DNA from: Noviherbaspirillum aridicola
Lineage (GTDB): Bacteria > Pseudomonadota > Gammaproteobacteria > Burkholderiales > Burkholderiaceae_D
DNA: 64,000 nucleotides
Direction of reading: 5' to 3'
NCBI RefSeq assembly: GCF_019656455.1
Contig: NZ_BPMK01000002.1
Location: 186,001-250,000 of the forward strand
The notes under the pieces were generated by a model that ran no database searches, was not told the DNA's origin, and was given only the letters and a program-made list of their open reading frames with translations. Shown piece by piece: positions 31,824-41,194 of this stretch (position 1 is its first letter; the number at the start of each line of letters is the position of its first letter). The translations under genes were made by a program, and so were the position numbers.

Positions 31824-33380
31824 ATGTCCGCCATTCCAGATGAACTCGCACTGGCCGTGCTCGTCGTCGTACTGTTCGCTTCGCGCCGCTACGACCTGCC
31901 GTCGTCGATCAGGGAGGACACGACCGCGCTCGGGTACGGGATCGGCATCTGCGGCTATGTATCCGTATCCGTGCTGCTGTACTTCGTGCTGTACTCGCTG
32001 TGCCTGAAGCTGTCGCTTCCCGCGCCCGCCTATCTGTCGCTGGCGCTGGCGCTGATCTGCTGGCGTCTGCCGGCGGCCTCGGTCGTCGATGCCAGGCTCA
32101 GGGAGAGCTTCCAGCGCGTCGCGGGGGCCCCGGACGAAGCCCGGCGCCTGGCGGCGATGCTGGGTCCCGAGCGATTCCGGCCGTCGAACGCATTGCAGCA
32201 GGAAGCGCGCGCCATCCTGCTGCTGCGCGGCTACGATGCGGACGACGACTGGCTGCCGGCGGCGGAGCCGGTGCGCAAGCTCTGGCTGCACGCCGCGATG
32301 TGCTTCTTCCTCGTGAAGGACTGGGAAAAGCATGATGCGGATCCGGGGTTCAGGCGCTTCATGAACGGCAGGGCGCGCCAGGATTTCGACAGCCTTCGGC
32401 AGCGCTTCGACCAGCTCTCCTGCCAGGTGGTGCGGGTGATGGCGACGGTGGAGAAGCTCGCCGATCTCTGGGTCGAGGAAGCGGATGCCGACGGCGGCGG
32501 CCCTCGCGCCGACGACAAGCGGCTGATCGTGACGGAGCTGATCTCCGACCTGCGGGAAGATATTGAATTCTTCGTCGACAATCTCTCGCTCTTCATTGCG
32601 CGCGGCGTGCTGTCGTGCTCGCTGACCGACGCCCGGCGCCAGCGCCGCCTGTCGCGCATGGGTTTCCGCACCGCCCCCCTGGCGCCCTCGCTGTCGGCAA
32701 CGCTTTTCTGGATCGGCTTGTTCTATTTCTTCGCATTTGCCGTGGCGGCCCTGCTTTACGGCAGCACGCCCCTGCATCGCCCCGAAGGCGCGCTGTGGAT
32801 CCTGGTGCTGGCGGCGACCCAGACGATCGCGGTCGCGGTCGCGATCGTGCCCAAGCGCATGGCCGGCTTCGCCAACGAAGACCTGTACGGGAATACGCCC
32901 TGGGCCTTCGTGCTCGGCGCCGGCGTGGCGGCGGTGGCGCTCGCCGTCATGCTGCGGATTCTGCTGATTCCCAACGCGATGGAGAGGCTGAACTCGGCGC
33001 CCGTCTTCTGGCTGCTCAGCCCGTTCAGCACCGCCGCGACAACTGCGTGGCTGGTGCAGGACAGCCGCTGGTCGCATACCGGACTGCTGCGCGCGCGGCG
33101 CTCGCTCGATGCGCTGGTGCTCACGATCGCCGCCGGCGCCACCACCGTCATCGTGCGCTCGCTTCAGTTCCTCGTATTCGATCAGGCCTGGTCGGTCTCG
33201 CGCCTGCCGTTCGATGCCGGCATGGCGCTGGCGGTCGGCGTGGTCGTCGGCTACAACGTGCCGTGGCGATTCCGCCATCGCGTGCCGGCCGTGGGGACAA
33301 GGACGGCGCGGAGCACGGGCCGGGGCCTGTTCGCATTACTGCGCACGCATGCTTTGCCGGGATCGGGGTCGGGCCGCTGA
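31824..33380 (+). CDS. Polytopic membrane protein of unknown function in CHAT cluster
   Basis: 518 residues. Two to three hydrophobic segments lie within the first 75 residues. A soluble, charged region of about 200 residues follows (75-285), with helical stretches such as DSLRQRFDQLSCQVVRVMATVEKLADLW. Five or six membrane segments then fill 290-480, and the protein ends in a basic tail. I do not recognise a family. The layout (membrane anchor, cytosolic helical domain, membrane bundle) would suit a channel, sensor or membrane-damaging partner of the CHAT proteins on either side, but no motif proves this. It is co-directional with them and ends 14 bp before the GYD gene. Confidence 0.75.
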   Translation: MSAIPDELALAVLVVVLFASRRYDLPSSIREDTTALGYGIGICGYVSVSVLLYFVLYSLCLKLSLPAPAYLSLALALICWRLPAASVVDARLRESFQRVAGAPDEARRLAAMLGPERFRPSNALQQEARAILLLRGYDADDDWLPAAEPVRKLWLHAAMCFFLVKDWEKHDADPGFRRFMNGRARQDFDSLRQRFDQLSCQVVRVMATVEKLADLWVEEADADGGGPRADDKRLIVTELISDLREDIEFFVDNLSLFIARGVLSCSLTDARRQRRLSRMGFRTAPLAPSLSATLFWIGLFYFFAFAVAALLYGSTPLHRPEGALWILVLAATQTIAVAVAIVPKRMAGFANEDLYGNTPWAFVLGAGVAAVALAVMLRILLIPNAMERLNSAPVFWLLSPFSTAATTAWLVQDSRWSHTGLLRARRSLDALVLTIAAGATTVIVRSLQFLVFDQAWSVSRLPFDAGMALAVGVVVGYNVPWRFRHRVPAVGTRTARSTGRGLFALLRTHALPGSGSGR

Positions 33381-33394
33381 ACGAGGAGACTGAC

Positions 33395-33742
33395 ATGCCG
33401 TTTTTTCTGCATCAATGGAAGTACAAGGATCATGAAGTCAAGGCGATGCTGGAGAACGAGCAGAACCGCGAGCATGTGGTCAGCCTCGCGGTGGAGGCCT
33501 TCGGCGGCAACCTGCACCAGTTCTTCTTCTGCTTCGGCTCCTACGACGGCATCGCCATATCGGAATTCCCGGACAGCGAGGCCGCGCTCGCCTGCGTGAT
33601 GACCATCACCAGCCATGGCGGATTGGCGCGCTGCGAAACCACCGCGCTCTTCAACGTGGAGGAAGGCATGGCCGCCATGAGCCATGCGAACAATGTGATG
33701 GAGGGCGACTCGCCCTACCAGGCGCCGAGCCGCACGCACTGA
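33395..33742 (+). CDS. GYD-domain protein
   Basis: The ATG at 33395 follows GAGGAG and gives 115 residues. The open frame to the left is a shadow of the membrane protein gene. EAFGGNLHQFFFCFGSYDGIAISEFPDSEAALA matches the GYD-domain core (size, FGxYD step and following strand), and ETTALFNVEEGMAAM matches its C-terminal part. GYD proteins are small ferredoxin-like-fold proteins with no established biochemical role. Its place between the membrane protein and the hydrolase-CHAT gene suggests membership of that module. Confidence 0.8.
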   Translation: MPFFLHQWKYKDHEVKAMLENEQNREHVVSLAVEAFGGNLHQFFFCFGSYDGIAISEFPDSEAALACVMTITSHGGLARCETTALFNVEEGMAAMSHANNVMEGDSPYQAPSRTH

Positions 33743-33786
33743 GTCCACCACCGCGCATACCGATCGATCTACAGTGAGGTCCCGCC

Positions 33787-36700
33787 ATGAGCATTTTCGA
33801 GCGCCATCACGGCATCGTCATCGAACTGCCCGACGACATGACCGCCAGCGACCGCGATCGCGCCGACGAAATCATGGCAAGCCTCCGCGGGCGGCTCCTG
33901 CCCTCGGGACCGGTACCGATGCCCGGCGCTGCAGGCCCGGTCGGCGACGACCTCGCGCTCGCGATGACGGAACAAGGCATGGATCTGCTCGACAGTTTCG
34001 AGCTGCGCCGGTCGGCGCCCGACACGGGGCGTCGCGGCGGCGGGGCCGGCCGGGTGTCGATCGATCTCGCCGGGCATGAGGATGCGGTGCTGCTGCTTGA
34101 ACAGGACGGCGTCTATGCCTGGCGCCACGCCGACGGCGCCGCCACCGTCCACGAGCCGGCGCGCCGGCGGGGGCCGCTGGTGACGCCCGCGCGCAAGCGT
34201 CTCGTGTTCCAGCTTGCGCCCCCGGGCGGCACCGGCGCCGGGCCCCGGCGCGGCCTGATCGATGAGATCGGCGGATCGGTGCTGCGCGCCTGGGTGCTCA
34301 GGTTCGCGGCGCGTCACGCGCTGGCGACGGTGATCAGGGTGCTCGAGCGGAATGTGCGGCATCGGCTCGTGCATCTCGCGGGCACGCGGCTCGAGGACTG
34401 GCGTCCGCTCGAAAAACCGGCCGACCTGCGACTGCCGACGGATCGTGCGGCGCGCATCCTGCTTCTGGTGCACGGCACGTTCAGCAGCACCGCCGGCAGC
34501 TTTCATGCCCTGACGGCCACATCCTGGGGACGGACGTTTCTGACTGCCGCGCTCGGGCAATACGACTGCGTGCTCGGCTTCGACCATCCCACGCTCGGCC
34601 ACGATCCGGCGGAGAACGCCAGCGAGCTGCTGGCTGCGCTGGAACACGTGGCCGGCACCGCGGCCCACAGCATCGACATGATCGGCTTCAGCCGGGGCTG
34701 CATGGTCGCCCGCAGCCTGGCCGAACTGCTGCTCCCGGCCATGGAGGATGGACCGCGCGTGCGGCGGCTGATACTCGTGGGCGCGACCAATGCGGGCACG
34801 CGTCTGGCCGAACCGAAGAACTGGGAATGCCTGGCCGACCTCTACACCAATCTCGCCGTCGATGCCTGCCGCCTGATGCAGCTGTTTCCGGCGGCCGCGC
34901 CGGCGGCGACGATACTGAAGGAATCCCTGGCATCGCTCGGAGCGCTGGTGAAATACACCGCCGTGGCCGCGTTGGAGGAGCGTCTCGCACCCGGCCTCGC
35001 CGCGCTCGCGCCCGGCGGAGAGTTCGCGGCCCGGCTCAACCGCGAGCAGTCCGGCGCCGGCTTCGAATCCTTTTACTACCTCGTATCGTCGGAGTTCGAC
35101 GCGGCACTCGCGGGAAGGGATGACGGCTTGCCGCGGCGTTTGCTGAGCTGGGTGCTGGACCTGGCCGCCGACAAGTTCATGAACTGCGCCAACGACCTTG
35201 TCGTCGACCTGGGGTCGATGGGACTGGCCGCGCCCAGGCCGGGCGTGTTCGTGCAGGGGAAGCTTGCGTTCGGCGCCAATCCCAACATCCACCACACCGC
35301 CTATTTCCTCCGGCCGGAACTCACCCAGGCCATGGGCCGCTGGCTCGATGCGGGATCGGTGCAGGCCGATGCCGGGGCGGCGCCGGACGACTGGCTCGCC
35401 TGCGCCGTGGTCGAGAAAAAGATCCGCGTTCTTCCGGCCGGCGCGCCCCTGTCGGCGCTGCGGGACCGGGCCGGCGAGACCCCGGATTACCTGGTGATCG
35501 AACGCCGCGCCGGCGACACGGTGGACTACTACGTGCGGCCGCTGGCGGCAGTCAGGCAGGCGGTGGAGCGCACGGGAGCGCGGGACGACGACCCCAGCCT
35601 GGAGGAAGTCCTCGCCGATACCGCGCTGGCGCTGCGCGCGGGACATCCGTCGCCGGCAATCCGGGCCGGCGACGCCGTGCCGTCGCCGTCGGCGCCGCGC
35701 GACATGTTCGTCCTGCTCAAGGGCGACCTGCCGGTCGCCGTCGCCTGGCCGCCGGGCATGGCGCCGCTGTCGCGACTGCGGCAGCTGATGCCGTCCGACG
35801 AGTTGCGTCACCGGGGCACGGAGCCGCGCCGGCGCATGCGCGGGGGTGGCGGTGGAACCCGCGGCCGGACATGGGAAACGCCCGAGCCGGCGGAAGATCG
35901 TCAACACCGCGATCACTACTACTTCGGCGCCTCGATGAAGGAGAACATCGCCGCCGGGCGCACTGAAACCGTCCGGGTCCTGATTTCCCGCGACCGGCTG
36001 GAACAGCAGAGCGGCATCGCGAGCAGCATGTCCGACGCCCGCTTGCCGGCGTCGCGCCCGGGAGCGGACGAGCCGATGCTGATCATTCAGCTCATACCGA
36101 AGACCAATCTGGAGATCGTCGGCGAGGACCGCTACACGCTCGCACCGGAGTCGGTGACGGGAGAGGTCGAGCTGATGTTCGACATCAGGGCCACCGCTTC
36201 CGGCGACGGCGAGCTGTGGGTGCTGGTGCGGCATGGCGCGCTGCGGCTGGCCACGCTGACCCTGAAAACCAGGATCGCCAGCGGTACGGCGGCGCAGACC
36301 TCACGCAGCAGCGCCGCCGCCAGCAGCACGATGGACGAGGCGGCCGATGCCGGCTTGCCCGTCCTGCAGATATTCGAAAGACGCAACGGCGACAGGGACA
36401 GTTTTCTGTTCGCGCTCGATCTCGGAGACGGCCATTACGTGACCGCCGACTCGGCGCCGCTGCGCGCCGATCGCCAGGAATATGTGAGCGGCCTTTATGC
36501 CGAGATCGAAGAGCGCTGGCTCGGCAGCCAGCACGATTACGAGGCGTTCAATCAGGAACTGCGCGCTTTTGGCGGCTCGCTGTTCGACCAGCTTGTTCCG
36601 GTCCCGATACAGCGCGCGCTCTGGCCGCTGCGCGACCGGCTGCGCGCGATCCATGTGCTGTCGGAAGAGCCCTTCATCCCCTGGGAGCTCGTGCATCTCA

Positions 36701-37452
36701 AGCCGCCCCCGGAGAACGGGCTTGCGCGGCCGCTGCCGGCGGAGCCGCATTTCCTCGGGCAGAAAGGACTGGTGCGCTGGCTGCACAACTATCGCAATGC
36801 GCCGCGCGAGCTTGTCGTGCGCCCAGGGAAAGTCTTCCACGCGATCCCCGATTATCCCCATCCCGACTACCGGCTGCCGGCGGCGCAGAAGGAGATAGGC
36901 TTTCTCGAAGCCGAACTCGGGTCGCGCTGGGCGGGCAGCGACTCGTTGTCGCTGATCACGCGGCTGGGCCAGCCGGGCGCCGTCGACATTTTCCATTTTT
37001 CCGGGCACGGCGAGGCGGACGCGCGCGGCGCGCATGCGGCCCGCATCCTGCTGGAAGGCAGGGTCGAAGCCGGAAAGTACGTGCCCGACTATCTGCGCGC
37101 GGACGCGGTGAAACAGCATGCCTGTCTGTGCGGCGACGAAGGCAACCGGCCGGTCGTCGTGCTCAATGCCTGCCAGGTCGGGCGCGCCGGCTGGCACCTG
37201 ACCAGCATCGGGGGATTCGCCGAAGCCTTCCTGTGCGCGGGCGCCGGCGTGTTCGTCGGCACGCTGTGGGCGGTGGGCGACCAGCCCGCGCAGGCCTTCA
37301 CCGAACGCTTCTACACCGCGCTCAGGGACGGCGAGCGTCTCGCCGAGGCAGCCATCGCGGCCAGGGAGGGCGCGCGCGAGGCCGGCGAAGCGACCTGGCT
37401 CGCCTATGCGGTCTATGGTCATCCGCATGCCGTCGTGCGCTTCGGGTACTGA
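33787..37452 (+). CDS. Alpha/beta-hydrolase and CHAT protease fusion protein, 1,221 residues
   Basis: A large multi-domain protein without a signal peptide. About residues 220-520 form a lipase-like alpha/beta hydrolase: LLLVHGTFSSTAGSF (His229) and IGFSRGCMVARSL with nucleophile Ser302. A central region near 720-850 is beta-rich (VRVLISRDRLEQQ; TLAPESVTGEVELMFDI). The C-terminal CHAT protease spans about 870-1221, with FIPWELVHLKPPPENG, catalytic His1074 in HFSGHGEAD and Cys1129 in VVLNACQVGRAG; the end reads AYAVYGHPHAVVRFGY. CHAT proteases are caspase relatives used in bacterial signalling and defence. Here the active site looks complete, unlike the interrupted CHAT gene upstream. The two enzymes in one chain suggest a protease-activated lipase or the reverse; this is inference. 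Confidence 0.85.
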   Translation: MSIFERHHGIVIELPDDMTASDRDRADEIMASLRGRLLPSGPVPMPGAAGPVGDDLALAMTEQGMDLLDSFELRRSAPDTGRRGGGAGRVSIDLAGHEDAVLLLEQDGVYAWRHADGAATVHEPARRRGPLVTPARKRLVFQLAPPGGTGAGPRRGLIDEIGGSVLRAWVLRFAARHALATVIRVLERNVRHRLVHLAGTRLEDWRPLEKPADLRLPTDRAARILLLVHGTFSSTAGSFHALTATSWGRTFLTAALGQYDCVLGFDHPTLGHDPAENASELLAALEHVAGTAAHSIDMIGFSRGCMVARSLAELLLPAMEDGPRVRRLILVGATNAGTRLAEPKNWECLADLYTNLAVDACRLMQLFPAAAPAATILKESLASLGALVKYTAVAALEERLAPGLAALAPGGEFAARLNREQSGAGFESFYYLVSSEFDAALAGRDDGLPRRLLSWVLDLAADKFMNCANDLVVDLGSMGLAAPRPGVFVQGKLAFGANPNIHHTAYFLRPELTQAMGRWLDAGSVQADAGAAPDDWLACAVVEKKIRVLPAGAPLSALRDRAGETPDYLVIERRAGDTVDYYVRPLAAVRQAVERTGARDDDPSLEEVLADTALALRAGHPSPAIRAGDAVPSPSAPRDMFVLLKGDLPVAVAWPPGMAPLSRLRQLMPSDELRHRGTEPRRRMRGGGGGTRGRTWETPEPAEDRQHRDHYYFGASMKENIAAGRTETVRVLISRDRLEQQSGIASSMSDARLPASRPGADEPMLIIQLIPKTNLEIVGEDRYTLAPESVTGEVELMFDIRATASGDGELWVLVRHGALRLATLTLKTRIASGTAAQTSRSSAAASSTMDEAADAGLPVLQIFERRNGDRDSFLFALDLGDGHYVTADSAPLRADRQEYVSGLYAEIEERWLGSQHDYEAFNQELRAFGGSLFDQLVPVPIQRALWPLRDRLRAIHVLSEEPFIPWELVHLKPPPENGLARPLPAEPHFLGQKGLVRWLHNYRNAPRELVVRPGKVFHAIPDYPHPDYRLPAAQKEIGFLEAELGSRWAGSDSLSLITRLGQPGAVDIFHFSGHGEADARGAHAARILLEGRVEAGKYVPDYLRADAVKQHACLCGDEGNRPVVVLNACQVGRAGWHLTSIGGFAEAFLCAGAGVFVGTLWAVGDQPAQAFTERFYTALRDGERLAEAAIAAREGAREAGEATWLAYAVYGHPHAVVRFGY

Positions 37453-37458
37453 GTCCGG

Positions 37459-37486
37459 CAAAAGAAAAAGCCTGCGCGAGGCAGGC
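37459..37486 (-). terminator. Rho-independent terminator for the solute-binding protein gene
   Basis: Read on the minus strand, GCCTGC-CTCGC-GCAGGC (37486-37470) is followed by TTTTTCTTTT. It lies 34 bp past the stop codon of the gene ending at 37521. The plus strand side lacks a U-run, so it serves mainly the leftward transcript. Confidence 0.7.
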
Positions 37487-37520
37487 CGGAGAAATGCAGG
37501 GGAGGGCGGGGTAAAGCGGC

Positions 37521-38693
37521 CTACTTGCCCGGATCCTTCACATCGGCGAACTTGTCGAACTCGACGTTGTAGACCTCGCCGTTGACCTTCTCCACCCTGC
37601 GGATGTAGACCGTCTGCACCACGTCGCGCGTGGCCGGATCGATGACGATGGGGCCGCGCGGGCTGTTGATCTTCATGCCCTTGAGCGCGGCCATCGCCTT
37701 GTCGCCGTCGATCTTGCCATTGAGCTTCTTGCTGACTTCATAGATGGCATGAATGCCGTCATAGGCGGCGACCGCCATGAAGTTCGGACGGCCCGCACCC
37801 GGATTGGCATCGGCGAAATGCTTCAGGAAGGTCTTGTTCTCGGGCGAGTCGTGCGCGGCCGAGTAGTGGAAGCTGGTCGTCACCCCGAGCACCGCGTCGC
37901 CCATCGCGGGCAGCACATGGTCGTCGGTCAGGTCGCCGGTGGCGATCACCTTGATGCCCGCCTCGGCCAGTCCGCGCTCGCGATAACCCTTCATGAAGGC
38001 GACGCCCTGTTCGCCCGCCGGCACGAAAATGAACACCGCCTCCGGCCTGGCGTCCTTGATGCGCTGGATGTAGGGCGCAAATTCGGGATTGCGCAGCGGC
38101 ACCCGTATCGATTCCATCACCTGCCCGCCGCCGCCCACGAAATTGGTCTTGAACGCCGTCTCGGCATCGATGCCGGGGCCATAGTCGGCGACCAGGGTCA
38201 CGACTTTCTTGATGCCGTTCTTCACTGCCCAGGTGCCCATCGGCGCGGAAATCTGCGGCAGCGTCATCGACACGCGCGCGACGTAATTGGACTTGGTGGT
38301 GATCACCGAGGTCGCCGCATTCATGATGATCATCGGCTTCTTCGCCTGTTCCGCGACCGGCGCCGCGGCCAGCGCTTCCGGCGTCAGGCCGAAGCCGGCG
38401 AGAAAGTCGACCTTGTCGCGCACCACCAGCTCCTGCGCATGACGCTTGGCGATTTCCGGCACCGGCCCGGTGGTGTCCTTGATGATGAGTTCGATCTTCT
38501 TGCCGGCGACCTTGTCGCCATGCTGCTTCATGTAGGCCCTGATGCCGCCCTCCATCTGCTTGCCATAGTCGGCGAACGGTCCGGAGAACGGCGCGATCAG
38601 TCCCACCCTGATCGTTTCCTGGGCCACGGCGGACGCGGTGGCCATGCAGGCGCCGAGCAGGGCGAGGGATGCGGCGAGGGTTTTCATTGTCAT
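37521..38693 (-). CDS. ABC transporter periplasmic solute-binding protein (LivK family), likely 4-hydroxybenzoate
   Basis: The start at 38693 (MTMKTLAASLALLGACMATASAVAQ) has AAGGAG six bases upstream and opens with a Sec signal peptide cleaved near AVAQ-ET. The remaining 365 residues are a type I binding protein: RVGLIAPFSGPFADYGKQM, then GFGLTPEALAAAPVAEQAKKPM. It lies 77 bp downstream of pobA on the same strand, so the two are probably co-transcribed. That links it to 4-hydroxybenzoate and to the orphan livHMGF-type genes at 26.9-30.2 kb, from which it is separated by the CHAT cluster. Confidence 0.9.
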   Translation of the reverse strand: MTMKTLAASLALLGACMATASAVAQETIRVGLIAPFSGPFADYGKQMEGGIRAYMKQHGDKVAGKKIELIIKDTTGPVPEIAKRHAQELVVRDKVDFLAGFGLTPEALAAAPVAEQAKKPMIIMNAATSVITTKSNYVARVSMTLPQISAPMGTWAVKNGIKKVVTLVADYGPGIDAETAFKTNFVGGGGQVMESIRVPLRNPEFAPYIQRIKDARPEAVFIFVPAGEQGVAFMKGYRERGLAEAGIKVIATGDLTDDHVLPAMGDAVLGVTTSFHYSAAHDSPENKTFLKHFADANPGAGRPNFMAVAAYDGIHAIYEVSKKLNGKIDGDKAMAALKGMKINSPRGPIVIDPATRDVVQTVYIRRVEKVNGEVYNVEFDKFADVKDPGK

Positions 38694-38770
38694 GCTTGTC
38701 TCCTTTTTTATCGGCCGGTGACCGGCTTTGTTCAAAGCCCTGCAACGCAGGGCAGTCTGGAAATCATAGC

Positions 38771-39976
<1,206 letters not shown>

Positions 39977-40098
39977 TTATTCCGACATGTTGACGCGGCG
40001 AGTACCCCGGGGGAATGGACAGAATTATCAAAGAATTGTACTTTTCGAATATTTTCCGGGTATTGAAGACGCAACCGCGCAGCGGCGGAGGAGACAGC

Positions 40099-40989
40099 AT
40101 GAACAGATCCCCGGCAGTGCCCACATACAAGCTCTATGGCGAACTGGATGCCTGGCCCGCGGCGGACATGGTGCACTGGGAGTCGATCGCCGAGCGCAGC
40201 CGATTGCACAATTGGCATATCAACCCGCACCGCCATGTCGGGCTGTTCCAGCTGCTCTGCCTCGACGAGGGCGAGGCCGCCGTACAGATCGACGACAGCC
40301 GGCATGCGATGCGCGGCGGCCAGGTTCTCGCGGTACCGCCGTCCTGCATCCATGGCTTCGACTTCGACCGCGACGCGATCGGCAGCGTGATCACGATTGC
40401 CCTGCCGCTCGCGCAAAAACTGCTGGCGCCGATCGACGGCGGCCTGCTGCGGCTGGCCCGCCCGACCTTCCACACCTTCGCCGACGATCCCGCGGGCGCG
40501 CATCTGCAGCAACTGTTCGGCGCCTTCGCTCATGAGTACCGTTCGCGCCAGCCGTTCCGCAACGCCCTGATGGAAACCCTGCTTGCCGCCCTGCTGATCG
40601 GGCTGTCGCGCCCCCTTGCGGCGCATGCCGAGAGCCACGCGGGGCAGCGCGGCGGCAGCAGCTTTGCCCGCTTCTGCGCGCTGGTCGAGCAGTGGCATGC
40701 AAAGCACTACCCGGTCACCCGCTACGCGGCCGAACTCGGCATCACCGCCGCGCATCTGAACCTGCTGTGCAGGCAGGCCGCCGGCCGTTCCGCGCTCGAG
40801 ATGATTCACGAGCGGCTATTACTCGAAGCCAAGCGCAGCCTCGTCTACTCCTCCATGAGCATCGCCGAGGTCTCCTATGCCATCGGCTTCGCCGATCCGG
40901 CCTACTTCACCCGGTTCTTCAAGCAGCGTGCGGGCGTCGGCCCCAGGGAGTTTCGCCGCGCGGCCGAGCTGCATATCGCTGCCGCATGA
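40099..40989 (+). CDS. pobR: AraC-family regulator of pobA
   Basis: The ATG at 40099 follows GGAGGAG and gives 296 residues; the frame is open further upstream but without a ribosome site. An N-terminal cupin sensor domain (NWHINPHRHVGLFQLLCLDEGEAAVQI) is followed by two AraC helix-turn-helix motifs (TRYAAELGITAAHLNLLCRQ and SIAEVSYAIGFADPAYFTRFFKQ). Divergence from pobA across a 146-bp gap fits an AraC-type PobR/PobC that activates pobA with 4-hydroxybenzoate, as opposed to the IclR-type PobR of Acinetobacter. Confidence 0.85.
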   Translation: MNRSPAVPTYKLYGELDAWPAADMVHWESIAERSRLHNWHINPHRHVGLFQLLCLDEGEAAVQIDDSRHAMRGGQVLAVPPSCIHGFDFDRDAIGSVITIALPLAQKLLAPIDGGLLRLARPTFHTFADDPAGAHLQQLFGAFAHEYRSRQPFRNALMETLLAALLIGLSRPLAAHAESHAGQRGGSSFARFCALVEQWHAKHYPVTRYAAELGITAAHLNLLCRQAAGRSALEMIHERLLLEAKRSLVYSSMSIAEVSYAIGFADPAYFTRFFKQRAGVGPREFRRAAELHIAAA

Positions 40990-41021
40990 ATCGCAGGCGT
41001 TGCAAAAGCGCCGGACCGAGG

Positions 41022-41052
41022 TAGACATAAAGACAATGTTTCCCTACACTGC
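41022..41052 (+). promoter_or_regulatory. Weak candidate promoter for the rhs gene
   Basis: TAGACA (41022-41027) and TACACT (41047-41052) are good hexamers but are 19 bp apart, longer than optimal. A start near 41059 would leave a leader of about 136 nt that contains the inverted repeat at 41128-41148. Confidence 0.25.
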
Positions 41053-41127
41053 ATGAGTTTCAAAAAAGGCAATAAGCCTGCAGGCAGCACTTCATAAGAG
41101 TTTCCCCCAAAGAGGGCGAATCACACG

Positions 41128-41148
41128 GTCGGCCATTAATTGGCCGAC
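41128..41148. repeat. Perfect inverted repeat in the rhs leader region
   Basis: GTCGGCCA and TGGCCGAC flank TTAAT without mismatch, 46 bp before the rhs start codon. No U-run follows, so an intrinsic terminator for pobR is unlikely on this evidence; a dimeric-regulator operator or an RNA hairpin that limits rhs translation are both possible. Confidence 0.6.
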
Positions 41149-41194
41149 TGCCGGAGCGGGAATGTGCAACCACCACTTCTTTGCTTCCTAGCCG

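Noticed and set aside
33769-36234. An 821-codon minus-strand open frame opposite the hydrolase-CHAT gene.
   Set aside because: It is an antisense shadow; the plus strand carries two complete active-site patterns.
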